Positions 20,300 to 29,133 of a stretch of 64,000 nt of DNA are shown piece by piece; the first letter of the stretch is position 1, and each line of letters begins with the position of its first letter. Source of the DNA: DASRRB01 sp036732755 (GTDB lineage Bacteria > Planctomycetota > B15-G4 > SIAN01); the NCBI GenBank assembly GCA_036732755.1, contig DAINBU010000001.1:62001-126000 (forward strand), given 5' to 3'. Below the pieces are notes generated by a model, which searched no databases, was not told the origin of the DNA, and worked only from the letters and a program-made list of their open reading frames with translations. The position numbers and the translations under genes were made by a program.

Positions 20300-22351
20300 T
20301 TACTCCCGGCGCCGCAACGGGATCGCGAGCCTCTCGATGACGCCGCCCTGCAGCGTCACCTCGACCGGATCGACCGGCTCGTAGCCCGCGAGCGGCGGCA
20401 CGACGACGCGCCAGCGGCCGGCGGACGGCGTGCGCACGAAGAAGCCGTCGTCCTGGAAGGTCCGCACTTCGATCGCGATCGGCTCGCCCTCCTCCGGCTC
20501 GATCCGGATCGTCGTCGCGTCGCGCGGGCAGTCGACCTTCCTGCCGTCGACCTCGAAGCGGAGGAAGAAGCCGAAGGCGCGCCGCACGCGGAGGGTGAAC
20601 TCGTTGTCGCCGGGACGGACGGCGAGGTACGGGCTCGGCTCGGCGAGCTCCCAGAGCCGGCTCCCGAACGCGACCCACAATTCGACTTCGCCGGCGGGAG
20701 CGCGGAAGCGCCAGCCGTGCCGCGCCTCGTCCCATTTCGTCGCCGCGAGTCCTCCCGACCTCGATTCGCCCGGCCAGCGGCACGTCCACAGGAGCAGGCC
20801 GTCGTCGCGGACCGGGAGGTCGTTCGCCGCGTCGAGCGCGTGCACGAGGACGTCGGCCGGGTCGCCGATCGAGAGCGCGAGGTCGTCGCGTCCGGCGTCG
20901 CCCGTCTCGATCATCTGCTGGAAGGCGAAGGCGTAGCACTTGACCAGGTAGCGGCCGGGCAGGACCGGCGTGAGCTCGAAGCGGAAGAGATCGGGCGACC
21001 CGGCGATCGCCGCGAGGTCCGCCAGCCCCAGCGCGCGCGCCTCGAGGCTCGTGCCGCCGGGCACCGCGAACGGCTCGAAGCGCAGGTCGAGCCAGACGCA
21101 GTTCCATTCGTGCGAGAGATGGAGCGTGCCGGCGACGCGGACGCGCCGCGGCTCCTGTGGCGGCGCGATGACGATCTCCGCGAGCGTCGTCGCGCCGGCG
21201 ACGAGCTCGACCGGCGTCCGGCCGAGCCGCTGCGGCCGGTCCCACGACTTCCCCCGTTCGAGCGAGAGGTCGAAGGAGCCCGGTGCGAGCCCTTCGAAGC
21301 GCGTCGGCCCGCGGCGCGCCGGCGGCGCCTCGAGCGCGAGCGCCGGGAGATCGCGCGGCCGCAGCCGCAGCACCGCCTGCGAATCGTCGGGCTCGTAGGA
21401 GAGCCTCTGCGTGGCCGGTGCGGACGGGATCGTCCCGATCAACGTCACTTCGAGGTCGGCGCCCGGCCCGAGCGCGATCGTCGCCTCGCCGCCCTTCTCG
21501 AAGTCGACGATCGTCTTGCCCCACGTGCGACCGGCGGCGTGCGCCCAGACCGAGTCCATCCACTGGAGGTCCGAGCGGTCGTGCGGACCGGCGAGTTCGA
21601 TCGGTGAGGGCGCCTGCTCGACGAGCTTCTCGGCGGAAGCGAGCGCGCCGGGATGGAGGGCGTCGTTCGTGGTCCAGTTCCCGCGCGCGAGGACGACGGT
21701 GACGTCGTCGAGCTCGACCCGGTCGTGCGCGTCGACCACGTGCAGGAGGAACGGCCGCGCCCAGCGCGCGAGCACGTGGATCGGCTGGCCTTCCCTGACG
21801 GCGAATTGGAGCCGCGTCCTCTCTCCGGTTTGGCCGGAAGCGGGTCGCTTCGGGTCCGGTGGCAGGTAAGCGCTCCGCCCGCCGAGCACGAGCGACGCGA
21901 TGCCGAGCTCGCGTCCCGGCGGGAAATGCATGCGGAAGCGGCCCGCGTGCACCGCGACCTTGCGGCCGCCGCCGCCGCTTCCTTCGAGCAACGCGAGCGG
22001 CAGGAACTCGCCGTCTTCTTCGCCGTGCTCGCGATCTTCGGCGTCGAGGACGGTGACGGTCCCTTCGACGAGGAGCCCCTGCTCGGGATCGCGCAGCCAG
22101 CGCACGAAGGGATCGCTCGGCGCGGTGGCGGCGTCCGGCGCCGCGGTGTCGGGCGACAGCTCCTGCGACGTGCGCTCGACGCCGGCCGGCGGCACGGCGC
22201 CGGCCGGCGGGACGACAGGAAGCGGCGTCTCGGCGACGGGCCGCTCGTGCGTCGGTTCCATCCGTGGAGCCCGCGAGCTGATGACCCACGAGAACGTCGT
22301 GCCGAGCGCGACGAGGAGCAGCCACCACCACGACTTGCGCGGGGCTTGCAT
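20300..22351 (-). CDS. Membrane-anchored regulatory-like (beta-sandwich) protein
   Basis: The 683-residue product has an N-terminal hydrophobic anchor (KSWWWLLLVALGTTFSWVIS), a Pro/Ala-rich linker (~residues 30-75), then several beta-sandwich segments like those in carboxypeptidase regulatory domains (TRFEGLAPGSFDLSLERGKS, LTPVLPGRYLVKCYAFAF). It resembles the larger protein at 2629-5682 in build. No catalytic motif is visible. It lies 17 bases after the GNAT gene, as the last gene of the run that begins with had, so it may ride on the same transcript without a role in aromatic metabolism. Confidence 0.7.
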   Translation of the reverse strand: MQAPRKSWWWLLLVALGTTFSWVISSRAPRMEPTHERPVAETPLPVVPPAGAVPPAGVERTSQELSPDTAAPDAATAPSDPFVRWLRDPEQGLLVEGTVTVLDAEDREHGEEDGEFLPLALLEGSGGGGRKVAVHAGRFRMHFPPGRELGIASLVLGGRSAYLPPDPKRPASGQTGERTRLQFAVREGQPIHVLARWARPFLLHVVDAHDRVELDDVTVVLARGNWTTNDALHPGALASAEKLVEQAPSPIELAGPHDRSDLQWMDSVWAHAAGRTWGKTIVDFEKGGEATIALGPGADLEVTLIGTIPSAPATQRLSYEPDDSQAVLRLRPRDLPALALEAPPARRGPTRFEGLAPGSFDLSLERGKSWDRPQRLGRTPVELVAGATTLAEIVIAPPQEPRRVRVAGTLHLSHEWNCVWLDLRFEPFAVPGGTSLEARALGLADLAAIAGSPDLFRFELTPVLPGRYLVKCYAFAFQQMIETGDAGRDDLALSIGDPADVLVHALDAANDLPVRDDGLLLWTCRWPGESRSGGLAATKWDEARHGWRFRAPAGEVELWVAFGSRLWELAEPSPYLAVRPGDNEFTLRVRRAFGFFLRFEVDGRKVDCPRDATTIRIEPEEGEPIAIEVRTFQDDGFFVRTPSAGRWRVVVPPLAGYEPVDPVEVTLQGGVIERLAIPLRRRE

Positions 22352-22368
22352 GGCTCGTCGCGTCCCGA

Positions 22369-22872
22369 CTACTCGCTCGGCCGGTCGAGCGCGAGCTCGA
22401 GGCACAGCCGCGCGGCGGGGCGGAAGCCCGACCGCGCGAAGAACTCGAGCAGCGCGAACTGATCCCAGTCGACCTCGGTCTGGATGCGGTCGATGCCGAG
22501 CGTGCGGAGGTTCATGCGGAGCTGGCGCAGCAGCGCGGCGCCGACGTGGCGGCCGGCGAAGGTCTTCCCCGCGGCGATCGTGTCGAGGGCGGCGACCGGC
22601 TCGGGATGGCCGAACTCGCCGTAGTAGACGCGCGCGAGCAGGAACCCGGCGACCTGGCCGTCGAGCTCGGCCGCGAGCGAGATGCGGACGCCGGTGTCGC
22701 GCTGCGACTCCTTCAGCTTGAGCTCGTAGTACTCGCGGCGGGCGCGGCCGGTCCACTGCTTGTCGATCCTCACGAGCGCGTCGAGGTCGCGCGGCTCGAG
22801 CGTGCGCACGGTGACGGCGTCGGTCTCGAGGGTGCCGGGCGGCAGCTGCGGTTCGATGGGGCGCGGTTGCAT
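22369..22872 (-). CDS. GNAT-family N-acetyltransferase
   Basis: The 167-residue product shows the GNAT fold: VRTLEPRDLDALVRID at the N-terminus, the beta4 AGFLLARVYYGEF, the acetyl-CoA pyrophosphate loop region KTFAGRHVGAALLRQL (Q/RxxGxG/A type) and the C-terminal ALLEFFARSGFRPA. It transfers an acetyl group to an unknown amine. It lies 19 bases after the SDR gene and 17 bases before the anchored protein, so it is part of the same transcript. Whether it acts on an aromatic-pathway protein is not known. Confidence 0.82.
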   Translation of the reverse strand: MQPRPIEPQLPPGTLETDAVTVRTLEPRDLDALVRIDKQWTGRARREYYELKLKESQRDTGVRISLAAELDGQVAGFLLARVYYGEFGHPEPVAALDTIAAGKTFAGRHVGAALLRQLRMNLRTLGIDRIQTEVDWDQFALLEFFARSGFRPAARLCLELALDRPSE

Positions 22873-22891
22873 GGCGGACTCCTCGAGAGTT

Positions 22892-23629
22892 TCAGGCTCC
22901 GGTGCACTGGCCGCCGTCGACGCGCAGCACGGTGCCCGTCATGTGGCGCGAGAGCGGCGAGCAGAGGAAGAGGATCACGTCGGCCACGTCCTCCGGCTCG
23001 GCGACGCGCTGCAGCGGCGTCTCGCGCCGCGCCTCCTCGAACATGGGGCTCGGCAGGTCGGCGGTCATCGTGGTGCGGACGAGACCGGGGGCGATCGCGT
23101 TCACGCGGATTCCGAAGGCGCCGGCCTCGTGCGCGACCGACTTCGCGAGCGCGACGACGCCCGCCTTGCTGGCCGCGTAGTTCGACTGCCCGAACTTCCC
23201 GCGCAGCCCGTTGATCGACGAGATGAGCACGATCGTGCCCTGCCCGCGTTCGCGCAGCGCCGGGATCGCCGCGCGCACGACGCGAAACGAGCCGGTCAGG
23301 TTCACGTCGAGCACGCGCTGCCACTGCGCGTCGTCGAGCTTCCAGACCACGCCGTCGGCGGTCACGCCGGCGCAGTGGACCACGCCGTCGATCCCGCCGA
23401 AGCGCTCGTGCGCGGCCGCGAACGCGGCGTCGACGTCGCGCTGCTGCGTCACGTCGCCCACGTGGACGACGAAGCGCGTCTCCGCTCCGTCGCGCGGCGG
23501 CGTGCGCACGCGGTCGAACGCCAGCACGTTCGCCCCTTCCTCGAGCAGGCGATCGGCCGCCGCCGCGCCGATCCCCGACGCCGTGCCGGTCACCAGCAGC
23601 GTCTTTCCTTCGAGCCCGAGTCCTCGCAT
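22892..23629 (-). CDS. Short-chain dehydrogenase/reductase
   Basis: The 245-residue product is a classical SDR: TGTASGIGAAAA (NAD(P)-binding glycine motif), VHCAGV in place of NNAG, the catalytic Ser in LISSING and the Tyr/Lys pair in SNYAASKAG, then the PGLVRTTMT loop and a C-terminal DGGQCTGA. It lies 34 bases after bcrD. In benzoyl-CoA gene sets SDRs can act on ring or acyl-CoA alcohols, for example BadH of Rhodopseudomonas. The present set already has a zinc-dependent Had, so this SDR may serve the later beta-oxidation of 3-hydroxypimeloyl-CoA, or be unrelated. The specificity cannot be read from the sequence. Confidence 0.85.
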   Translation of the reverse strand: MRGLGLEGKTLLVTGTASGIGAAAADRLLEEGANVLAFDRVRTPPRDGAETRFVVHVGDVTQQRDVDAAFAAAHERFGGIDGVVHCAGVTADGVVWKLDDAQWQRVLDVNLTGSFRVVRAAIPALRERGQGTIVLISSINGLRGKFGQSNYAASKAGVVALAKSVAHEAGAFGIRVNAIAPGLVRTTMTADLPSPMFEEARRETPLQRVAEPEDVADVILFLCSPLSRHMTGTVLRVDGGQCTGA

Positions 23630-23663
23630 CGGAGACTCCTCCCGGTTCTCGCGTCGCCGCGGC

Positions 23664-24521
23664 TCAGCCCGCCGCCGGCACGCGCAGGTCGATGCCGCGG
23701 CGCTGGAGCGTCCGCCGGCGATGGGCGCCCCAGATCGCCGCGCCGATCGCGCCGGCGAAGACCGACTGGGCGTGGGGGCGGATCTCGAGGTCGGCGTTCT
23801 GGCGCGCCGCCTCCTCGCGCATCGCCCCGAGCAGCCCGACGTCGGCCGCGAGCCCGCCGCTCACCAGCGCGACGCCCTTCGCGCCGGCCGTGAGCAGCAA
23901 TCGGACGTAGCGGCCCGCCATCGACTGGTGGATCCCCTTCAGGATGTCCTGCACCAGGATCCCGCGCGAGACCATGTTGATGACGTCGGTCTCCGCGAGC
24001 ACGGCGCAGATGCTCGAGCACTTCTCGGGCTTGGTCGACGTGAGCGAGAGCTTGCCGATCTCCTCGAGCGTGACGCCGAGGTAGCGCGCGATGTTCTCGA
24101 GGAACTGCCCCGAGCCCGAGGCGCACTGGCTCGTCATCGCGTGGGCGAGCACCTTCGAGCGCGCGTCCATCAGGAGCGCGCGCGCGTGGAGGCCGCCGAC
24201 GTCGAGCACCGCGCGCGCCTCCGGGTCGAGGAAGAGGGCGCCGCGCGCGTGCGCGGTCATCCCGTAGAAGTGGCCGGTGCGGAACTCGATGCGCTCGCCC
24301 TCGCCGGTGGTGGCGACGTATTCGAGCTCGTCGGGCCGCACGCCCGCCTGCGCGAGCAGCTCGGCGTGCTCGCGGCGCGCGATCTCGATCGGATCGCGGC
24401 GACGCAGCCGCTCGAGGCGCTGGCCGAGCAGCTCGACGCGCTCCGAGGTGCCGTCGGGCTCGGTGCGCGCGAGCACCAGCTTCACGGCGCTCGAGCCGAC
24501 GTCGATGCCGGTGGTCAGCAT
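23664..24521 (-). CDS. bcrD: Benzoyl-CoA reductase (class I), ATPase subunit D
   Basis: The 285-residue product is a BcrD/BadG-type member of the BadF/BadG/BcrA/BcrD ATPase family (ASKHA fold). It has the phosphate-1 loop TTGIDVGSSAVKLV, the phosphate-2 VLDVGGLHARAL and the adenosine motif LVSGGLAADVGLL. Cys133 (SQCASGSGQF) and Cys172 (SSICAVLAETDV) correspond to the two cysteines that help hold the [4Fe-4S] cluster shared by the A/D pair. The length fits the ~30 kDa D subunit. With BcrA it couples ATP hydrolysis to electron transfer into BcrBC. It lies 13 bases after bcrA. Confidence 0.92.
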   Translation of the reverse strand: MLTTGIDVGSSAVKLVLARTEPDGTSERVELLGQRLERLRRRDPIEIARREHAELLAQAGVRPDELEYVATTGEGERIEFRTGHFYGMTAHARGALFLDPEARAVLDVGGLHARALLMDARSKVLAHAMTSQCASGSGQFLENIARYLGVTLEEIGKLSLTSTKPEKCSSICAVLAETDVINMVSRGILVQDILKGIHQSMAGRYVRLLLTAGAKGVALVSGGLAADVGLLGAMREEAARQNADLEIRPHAQSVFAGAIGAAIWGAHRRRTLQRRGIDLRVPAAG

Positions 24522-24534
24522 GGCCGCGCTCCCG

Positions 24535-25848
24535 TCACGCGGCGCTGCGCAGCGCGAAGAGCGCCGCGCCGTACGCGCCGGTGTAGATCGAGTCGGGCGA
24601 GATGTTGAGGGTGAGCTCGCCGTAGTTCTCCCGCACGAGCTGGCGCAGCGCCGCGACCGCCGCGCTGTTGCGCGCGACGCCGCCGGTGAAGGTGAACTGG
24701 TCCTTCACGCCGCCCGAGCGCGCGAGCAGCGACATCGCGCGCAGCACGATCGCCCGATGGAGCCCCGCCACCACGTCCTCGCGCTTCTGCCCGAGCGAGA
24801 GGCGGTCGCGCAGCTCGGCGCCCGCGAAGACCGTGCAGGTCGAGTTGATCTTGACGGCGCGCGTGGCGCGCGACGCCAGCGGCCCGAGCTCCTGGACCGC
24901 GAGGTTCATCTCGTCGGCGATGTACCCGAGGTAGCGGCCGCAGCCGGCGGCGCAGCGATCGTTCATCTGGAAGCTGGTGACGATGCCGTTCGCGTCGACC
25001 TGGATCGCCTTGGTGTCCTGGCCGCCGATGTCGAGCACGGTGCGCGTGCCGGCGAAGAAGTGGTGGGCGCCGAGCCCGTGGCAGAGGATCTCGCTGCGGA
25101 TCTGGTCCTTCCGGAAGGGCAGCTTGCTGCGGCCGTAGCCGGTGCCGACCACCTTCCAGTCCTCGATCGTCGTGTCGGCCGCGTAGGCGGCGGCGTCGAG
25201 GAGTCCGCGCGAATCACCGGCGTTCGCGCCGCGCTTCTCGCTCAGGAAGCGTTCGACGGCCGGGCGCACGAAGCGGGCGAAGGAGAGGTCGAGCGTCCGG
25301 TTCTCGACCTTCACGATCGCCTTGTCGAAGCAGCTCATGAGGACGTCGAAGCCGACGCCTTCGTTCCACTGCGGGTCCTCGGCGAGCCGGCGCCAGCGCG
25401 CGCCGACGAGATCGCGGAAGAACTCGGAGCTGCGCGTCATCCCCGCGGTGAAGAGCGTCGGCGCCTCCTCGAGGCAGGCGTCGAGGATCGCGCGCGCCCG
25501 CTCGACGAGCCGGCTCCCGCAGCGGTGCCAGCGCCCGTCCGCGGCCGCCGTCTCCATCTCGTCGCGGAGCGCGTTCAGCTGGCCGAGGTGCTGCTCGAGC
25601 CGGAAGCAGCGCTCGATCTCGGCCATGACCTCGGGGATCGGGGCGTCCTTCGCGCGACTCTCCTCGAGCCGTTCGCGAAAGAGGGCGAAGCGGGTGGCGA
25701 CCAGCGCCTCGCTCTTCGCGATCGCGCAGGCGACGTCGTAGTTGCTGCGCGTGTTCGTGAGTCCGCGGCCGAGCGTGCGGCCGTCCTCGCCGAGGACCAC
25801 GGCCTTCGTCGTGGTCGAGCCGAGATCGATGCCGATCACGGTGCGCAT
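24535..25848 (-). CDS. bcrA: Benzoyl-CoA reductase (class I), ATPase subunit A
   Basis: The 437-residue product begins MRTVIGIDLGSTTTKAVVLG (phosphate-1 loop). It carries LDIGGQDTKAIQV (residues ~272-284), the cluster cysteines Cys299 (NDRCAAGCGRYLG) and Cys338 (NSTCTVFAGAEL), and the adenosine motif FTGGVARNSAAV. Length and the large insert at ~50-240 match BcrA/BadF (~49 kDa) and separate it from the shorter 2-hydroxyacyl-CoA dehydratase activators. Its start overlaps the end of bcrB by 13 bases, which implies coupled translation. It forms the ATP-hydrolysing module with BcrD. Confidence 0.93.
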   Translation of the reverse strand: MRTVIGIDLGSTTTKAVVLGEDGRTLGRGLTNTRSNYDVACAIAKSEALVATRFALFRERLEESRAKDAPIPEVMAEIERCFRLEQHLGQLNALRDEMETAAADGRWHRCGSRLVERARAILDACLEEAPTLFTAGMTRSSEFFRDLVGARWRRLAEDPQWNEGVGFDVLMSCFDKAIVKVENRTLDLSFARFVRPAVERFLSEKRGANAGDSRGLLDAAAYAADTTIEDWKVVGTGYGRSKLPFRKDQIRSEILCHGLGAHHFFAGTRTVLDIGGQDTKAIQVDANGIVTSFQMNDRCAAGCGRYLGYIADEMNLAVQELGPLASRATRAVKINSTCTVFAGAELRDRLSLGQKREDVVAGLHRAIVLRAMSLLARSGGVKDQFTFTGGVARNSAAVAALRQLVRENYGELTLNISPDSIYTGAYGAALFALRSAA

Positions 25849-27176
25849 GACGCGGGCTCCGCCTTGCGCTGCTGCTCGATCATCTGGAGGTAGGACTCGA
25901 GGCGGTTCTTCACGTTCGAGGCCGAGAAGTAACGCGGGTCGACCAGGTCGGACTCGATGAACGCACCGGGCTTGCCGCACTTCGATTCGACGTCGCGCAG
26001 GATCGTGAGCTGGCCCGCGCTGAAGCTGTCGCAGCTCTTGACCGAGTGGATGAGGAAGCCGTCGGCCGAGTAGTCGCGGATGTACTTCGCGATCTTGGCG
26101 GCGCGCGTCGGGAGGTTCAGGTTCGTGTAGCAGCCGAGGCAGTACTCGGCGAGGCTCTCGAGCGGGCGCGCGGGATCGTGGCGGAAGCCGTCCTCGTAGA
26201 CGCCGCCCACCTTGGTGTAGGTGCTGTTGACGACGACGGCGCCCTCGTCGCTGAACATGCGCCAGAACTCGCGGAAGGAGGTCCAGTTCGGCGGGCCCTC
26301 GACCACCAGGCGGTAGCGCTCGCGCTCGATCGGTCCTTCGGGCGTGACCGGTCCGAGTCCCTGCCGCACGCGCTCCTCGATCTCGCCGCGCAGCAACTGG
26401 TAGTACTCGACGGCGTCCTGCGTGCCGCGGAACGCGCTGAAGATCGGGCCGATGTAGTAGACGCCGCCGAAGTAGGCGTCGATCGGCGAGGGGCGGTGCT
26501 TCGCCGACTCGAACACGGCCACCAGGTCCTCTTCGGCCTTGGCCGACCGCGCGAGGTGTTCCTTGAGCTTGTCCTCGTCGTACTTCCTGCCCGACGTCTT
26601 CTCGAGCGCCGGGATCACGACCCGTTTCAGCTGTTTGACGACATAGTCGCGCATCTCACGCGTCGCGACGCCGTCGCCCTGGTAGGGGACGTGGAGCATC
26701 ACGGTCGGCGCGCCGTACTCCTGCCGCAGCAGCTCGAACCACTTCATGAAGGTGAAGCAGCCCGTGTAGGAGAGCAGCAAGAGGTCGGGGGTGGGGAGGC
26801 GCTCGCCGGTCGGGCCGACGTTGCCCGACTTCATCATCCCGTAGTCGCACTTCACGTAGGTGCAGACGTCCTCCGACTGGCCGAGCTTCTCGGCCTTCGC
26901 GATGTACTCGGCCGACTTGCCGCGCATCGCCGACTGCAGCGCGTTGATCTCGGGCAGCACCGGCAGGACGTCGAACGACAGCAGGAGCTCGGTGAGGTTG
27001 CCCGGCACGAAGGTGTAGGCCGACTTGGCACCGGTCTCCGGCGCCGTCGCGAGCTTGTGGTAGTGGGCGCCGATCATCTCCTTCTGCCGGAGCATGCTCG
27101 GCTCTTTCTGGGGATCGCTCGCTCCTCGCGATAGTTGAGGGTCGCTCGTCCCTCGCGACGGGGGAGGGCCGCTCAT
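25836..27176 (-). CDS. bcrB: Benzoyl-CoA reductase (class I), substrate-reducing subunit B
   Basis: The 446-residue product matches BcrB/BadE of the HgdB/BcrB/BcrC iron-sulfur family: KQKEM-like RQKEMIGAHYH, YTFVPGNLTELLLSFD, EDVCTYVKCDYGMM, LLLLSYTGCFTFMKWFELLR, EGPPNWTSFREFWRMF, AEYCLGCYTN and SVKSCDSFSAGQ. Several of these cysteines are expected to ligate the active-site [4Fe-4S] clusters. The start at 27176 forms an ATGA overlap with the bcrC stop and gives a 27-residue leader with a tandem repeat, ending KEPSM just before the conserved core. Known BcrB proteins also have a short leader there. An alternative ATG at 27095 would skip the leader. Confidence 0.92.
   Translation of the reverse strand: MSGPPPSRGTSDPQLSRGASDPQKEPSMLRQKEMIGAHYHKLATAPETGAKSAYTFVPGNLTELLLSFDVLPVLPEINALQSAMRGKSAEYIAKAEKLGQSEDVCTYVKCDYGMMKSGNVGPTGERLPTPDLLLLSYTGCFTFMKWFELLRQEYGAPTVMLHVPYQGDGVATREMRDYVVKQLKRVVIPALEKTSGRKYDEDKLKEHLARSAKAEEDLVAVFESAKHRPSPIDAYFGGVYYIGPIFSAFRGTQDAVEYYQLLRGEIEERVRQGLGPVTPEGPIERERYRLVVEGPPNWTSFREFWRMFSDEGAVVVNSTYTKVGGVYEDGFRHDPARPLESLAEYCLGCYTNLNLPTRAAKIAKYIRDYSADGFLIHSVKSCDSFSAGQLTILRDVESKCGKPGAFIESDLVDPRYFSASNVKNRLESYLQMIEQQRKAEPASCAP
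27105..27158 (-). repeat. Two tandem 27-bp direct repeats at the bcrC-bcrB junction
   Basis: On the minus strand two adjacent 27-base units (27158-27132 and 27131-27105) both begin TCGCGAGG and contain CGAGCGA. Read in the bcrB frame they encode SRGTSDPQL and SRGASDPQK. They lie between the ATGA overlap and the conserved start of the BcrB core, so they are either a coding linker or a spacer, if translation begins at 27095. Confidence 0.75.
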
Positions 27177-28348
27177 GCCTCGCTCCATAGTTTGATCGCG
27201 TCGGCGAAGGTGCCGGCCTGCTCGCGAATGCCCTGGAATTGGCCGCTGTTCTCGGAGTACTTGAAGTTCGTGTAGGGGACGTGGGCGCGGTCGAGCGCGC
27301 GCTGCAGCATCGGCTGGTCGAGCAGCGCCGGGTCGCAGAAGCTCGGCGAGGCGAAGAGGACGCCCTCGGCGCCGCAGCGCTGCACCGTCTCGACCAGCTC
27401 GTCGCCCTTGCCGCCGCGCGCGGTCCAGACCGAGGCGTGCGCCATCGACTTTTCGAGGAAGGCGCGCGCGATTCCGTCGATCGGATCCTCGCCGGCCGCG
27501 AGCGGGCCGATCGTCCCCTGGATGAAGCGTGCGCCCAGCACGAAGTCGTCGTGCACGACGTAGCAGCCCGCCTGCTCGAGCGTCTTGATCAGGTCGAGCG
27601 GCGGCTGCTCGCAGAAGGCGCCCACGACCGCGACGCGGGCGTTGTCGCGCGGCGGCCGCGGCTCGGCTTCGGCGGCCGCGAGATAGGCGCGCAGCAGCTC
27701 GCTGTGCTCGTCGGGCGGCAGGACGCCGCCGGCGCGCACGAGCACGTAGACCTCGGAGGTCGGCGCGCTCCACGGCTGCGCGCGCCGCAGCGCGAAGAGG
27801 GCGTCGTGCAGCTTGCGGTTCTCGTCGTAGAGCGCGACCGCGTTCCGCAGGTCGTCGTCGGACGGCGGCCGCGCGCCGAGCTTGACGAGGTCGTCGCGCA
27901 GGCGGCGCAGCTCGCCGGCGAAGAAGGCGCCGCCGAGGTCGGGGTCGAAGTTCTGCGGCAGGTCGAGGTAGCGCGCGAACTTCTTCGGGAAGAGCATCCG
28001 CCACATGCCCGAGAGGTTGCGGATCACGTCGCAGATGCTCGGGAAGACCATGCCGTCGAGCGCGTCGAGGCGGCCGGAGAGGCCGAGCTCGATCACGCTG
28101 CGCGGCAGGTGGCAGACGTAGGACTGGAAGCAGGCGTCGCCCTTGATGATCTCGAGGCGGTCGCCGCCGCCCAGGATCGCGACCGGCAGCGCGCCGCACG
28201 CCCAGAACAGTTCGCGCGGCGCCCAGACCGGCAGGTAGCCGATCGCGAGCCGGCGCGGCGCGGCCGCCTTCCACGCACGCACCTGCGCGAGGTCGACGTC
28301 GTAGGCGAGCTCCTCGGCGCGCGCGACCAGCGGTTCGGTCGTGCTCAT
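27173..28348 (-). CDS. bcrC: Benzoyl-CoA reductase (class I), substrate-reducing subunit C
   Basis: The 391-residue product matches BcrC/BadD (~44 kDa): AIGYLPVWAPRELFWACGALPV, GDACFQSYVCHLPRS, VFPSICDVIRN, FCEQPPLDLIKTLEQAGCYVV and the C-terminal YSENSGQFQGIREQAGTF. It is paralogous to BcrB and shares the 2-hydroxyacyl-CoA-dehydratase-like fold; together they hold the clusters that reduce the aromatic ring of benzoyl-CoA to the 1,5-diene. Its ATG overlaps the dch stop (ATGA) and its stop overlaps the bcrB start in the same way, so C, B, A and D are translated as a unit in the order seen in Thauera. Confidence 0.93.
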   Translation of the reverse strand: MSTTEPLVARAEELAYDVDLAQVRAWKAAAPRRLAIGYLPVWAPRELFWACGALPVAILGGGDRLEIIKGDACFQSYVCHLPRSVIELGLSGRLDALDGMVFPSICDVIRNLSGMWRMLFPKKFARYLDLPQNFDPDLGGAFFAGELRRLRDDLVKLGARPPSDDDLRNAVALYDENRKLHDALFALRRAQPWSAPTSEVYVLVRAGGVLPPDEHSELLRAYLAAAEAEPRPPRDNARVAVVGAFCEQPPLDLIKTLEQAGCYVVHDDFVLGARFIQGTIGPLAAGEDPIDGIARAFLEKSMAHASVWTARGGKGDELVETVQRCGAEGVLFASPSFCDPALLDQPMLQRALDRAHVPYTNFKYSENSGQFQGIREQAGTFADAIKLWSEA

Positions 28349-29133
28349 CGCGTCGCCTCCACGCCGCGCGCGACCGGCGGCCGCCTCTCCAGGAACGCCG
28401 CGATCCCCTCGACGGCGTCGGGCGTGGCCATCAACTCTTCGAGGTAGAGCCGCTCGAGCTCGTCAAGTCGGTCGCGCACGAGCGCCGCGCCCGCCGTCCA
28501 CGCCGCGCGCGCCGCGAACCGCAGCGACGAGGCCGAGAGCGGCAGCAGGTGCGTCCGCACCCAATCGCGCGCGGCCAGGAGCGGATCGTCGGAGACCGAA
28601 TCGACCAGCCCGAGCGCGAGCGCCTCCTCGGCCGCGACGCTGCGGCCGGTGAGCAGCAGGTCGTCGGCGGCCGGCTGGCCGACGCGCTGCGGCAGCAGCA
28701 GCGACGCGACCGGCGCGAAGACGGCGAGCTTGATCTCCGGCTGGCCGAGCTTCGCGCCGCGCGCCGCGAAGATCTTCTGGCAGGCGAGCGCGAGCTCGAG
28801 CCCGCCGCCGAGGCACTGTCCGCGCACCACCGCGATGCGCGGGAGCGGCCGCTCGATCAGCTCGCGGAAGAAGGTGTGGAATTCCCGCAGGAAGTCGCGC
28901 ACCTTGGCGGGGCGGTGCTCCTCGACGCTCGCGCCGAAGGAGAAGTGGTCGCCGGCGCCCTCGATCAGCACCGCCTTCGCGTGCGACGCCTCGGCCTCGC
29001 GCAGCGCGCGCGCGAGATCGCGCAGCAGCGGCCGGTCGATCACGTTGCCCTTGCCGCCGTCGAAGACGACGCGCGCGAGCGCGCCGCCCTCCTCGAACGC
29101 GAGGCGGACGCCGGGCATCGGGAGCGCGTTCAT
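28345..29133 (-). CDS. dch: Cyclohexa-1,5-diene-1-carbonyl-CoA hydratase
   Basis: The 262-residue crotonase-fold protein has FSFGASVEEHRP, the oxyanion-hole region RGQCLGGGLELALACQ, and LGQPEIKLAVFAPVASLLLP, followed by LTGRSVAAEEALALGLVD and LSASSLRFAARAA. The SFGASVEEH and GQPEI..GVFAP-type strings are characteristic of Dch rather than of general enoyl-CoA hydratases. It adds water to the benzoyl-CoA reductase product, giving 6-hydroxycyclohex-1-ene-1-carbonyl-CoA. ATGA overlaps tie it to oah upstream and bcrC downstream. Confidence 0.9.
   Translation of the reverse strand: MNALPMPGVRLAFEEGGALARVVFDGGKGNVIDRPLLRDLARALREAEASHAKAVLIEGAGDHFSFGASVEEHRPAKVRDFLREFHTFFRELIERPLPRIAVVRGQCLGGGLELALACQKIFAARGAKLGQPEIKLAVFAPVASLLLPQRVGQPAADDLLLTGRSVAAEEALALGLVDSVSDDPLLAARDWVRTHLLPLSASSLRFAARAAWTAGAALVRDRLDELERLYLEELMATPDAVEGIAAFLERRPPVARGVEATR

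Noticed and set aside
23664..25848. Activator of 2-hydroxyglutaryl-CoA dehydratase instead of BcrA/BcrD
   Set aside because: Two different ATPase subunits of 437 and 285 residues beside bcrB, bcrC, dch, oah and had fit benzoyl-CoA reductase; the dehydratase uses one ~260-residue homodimeric activator.
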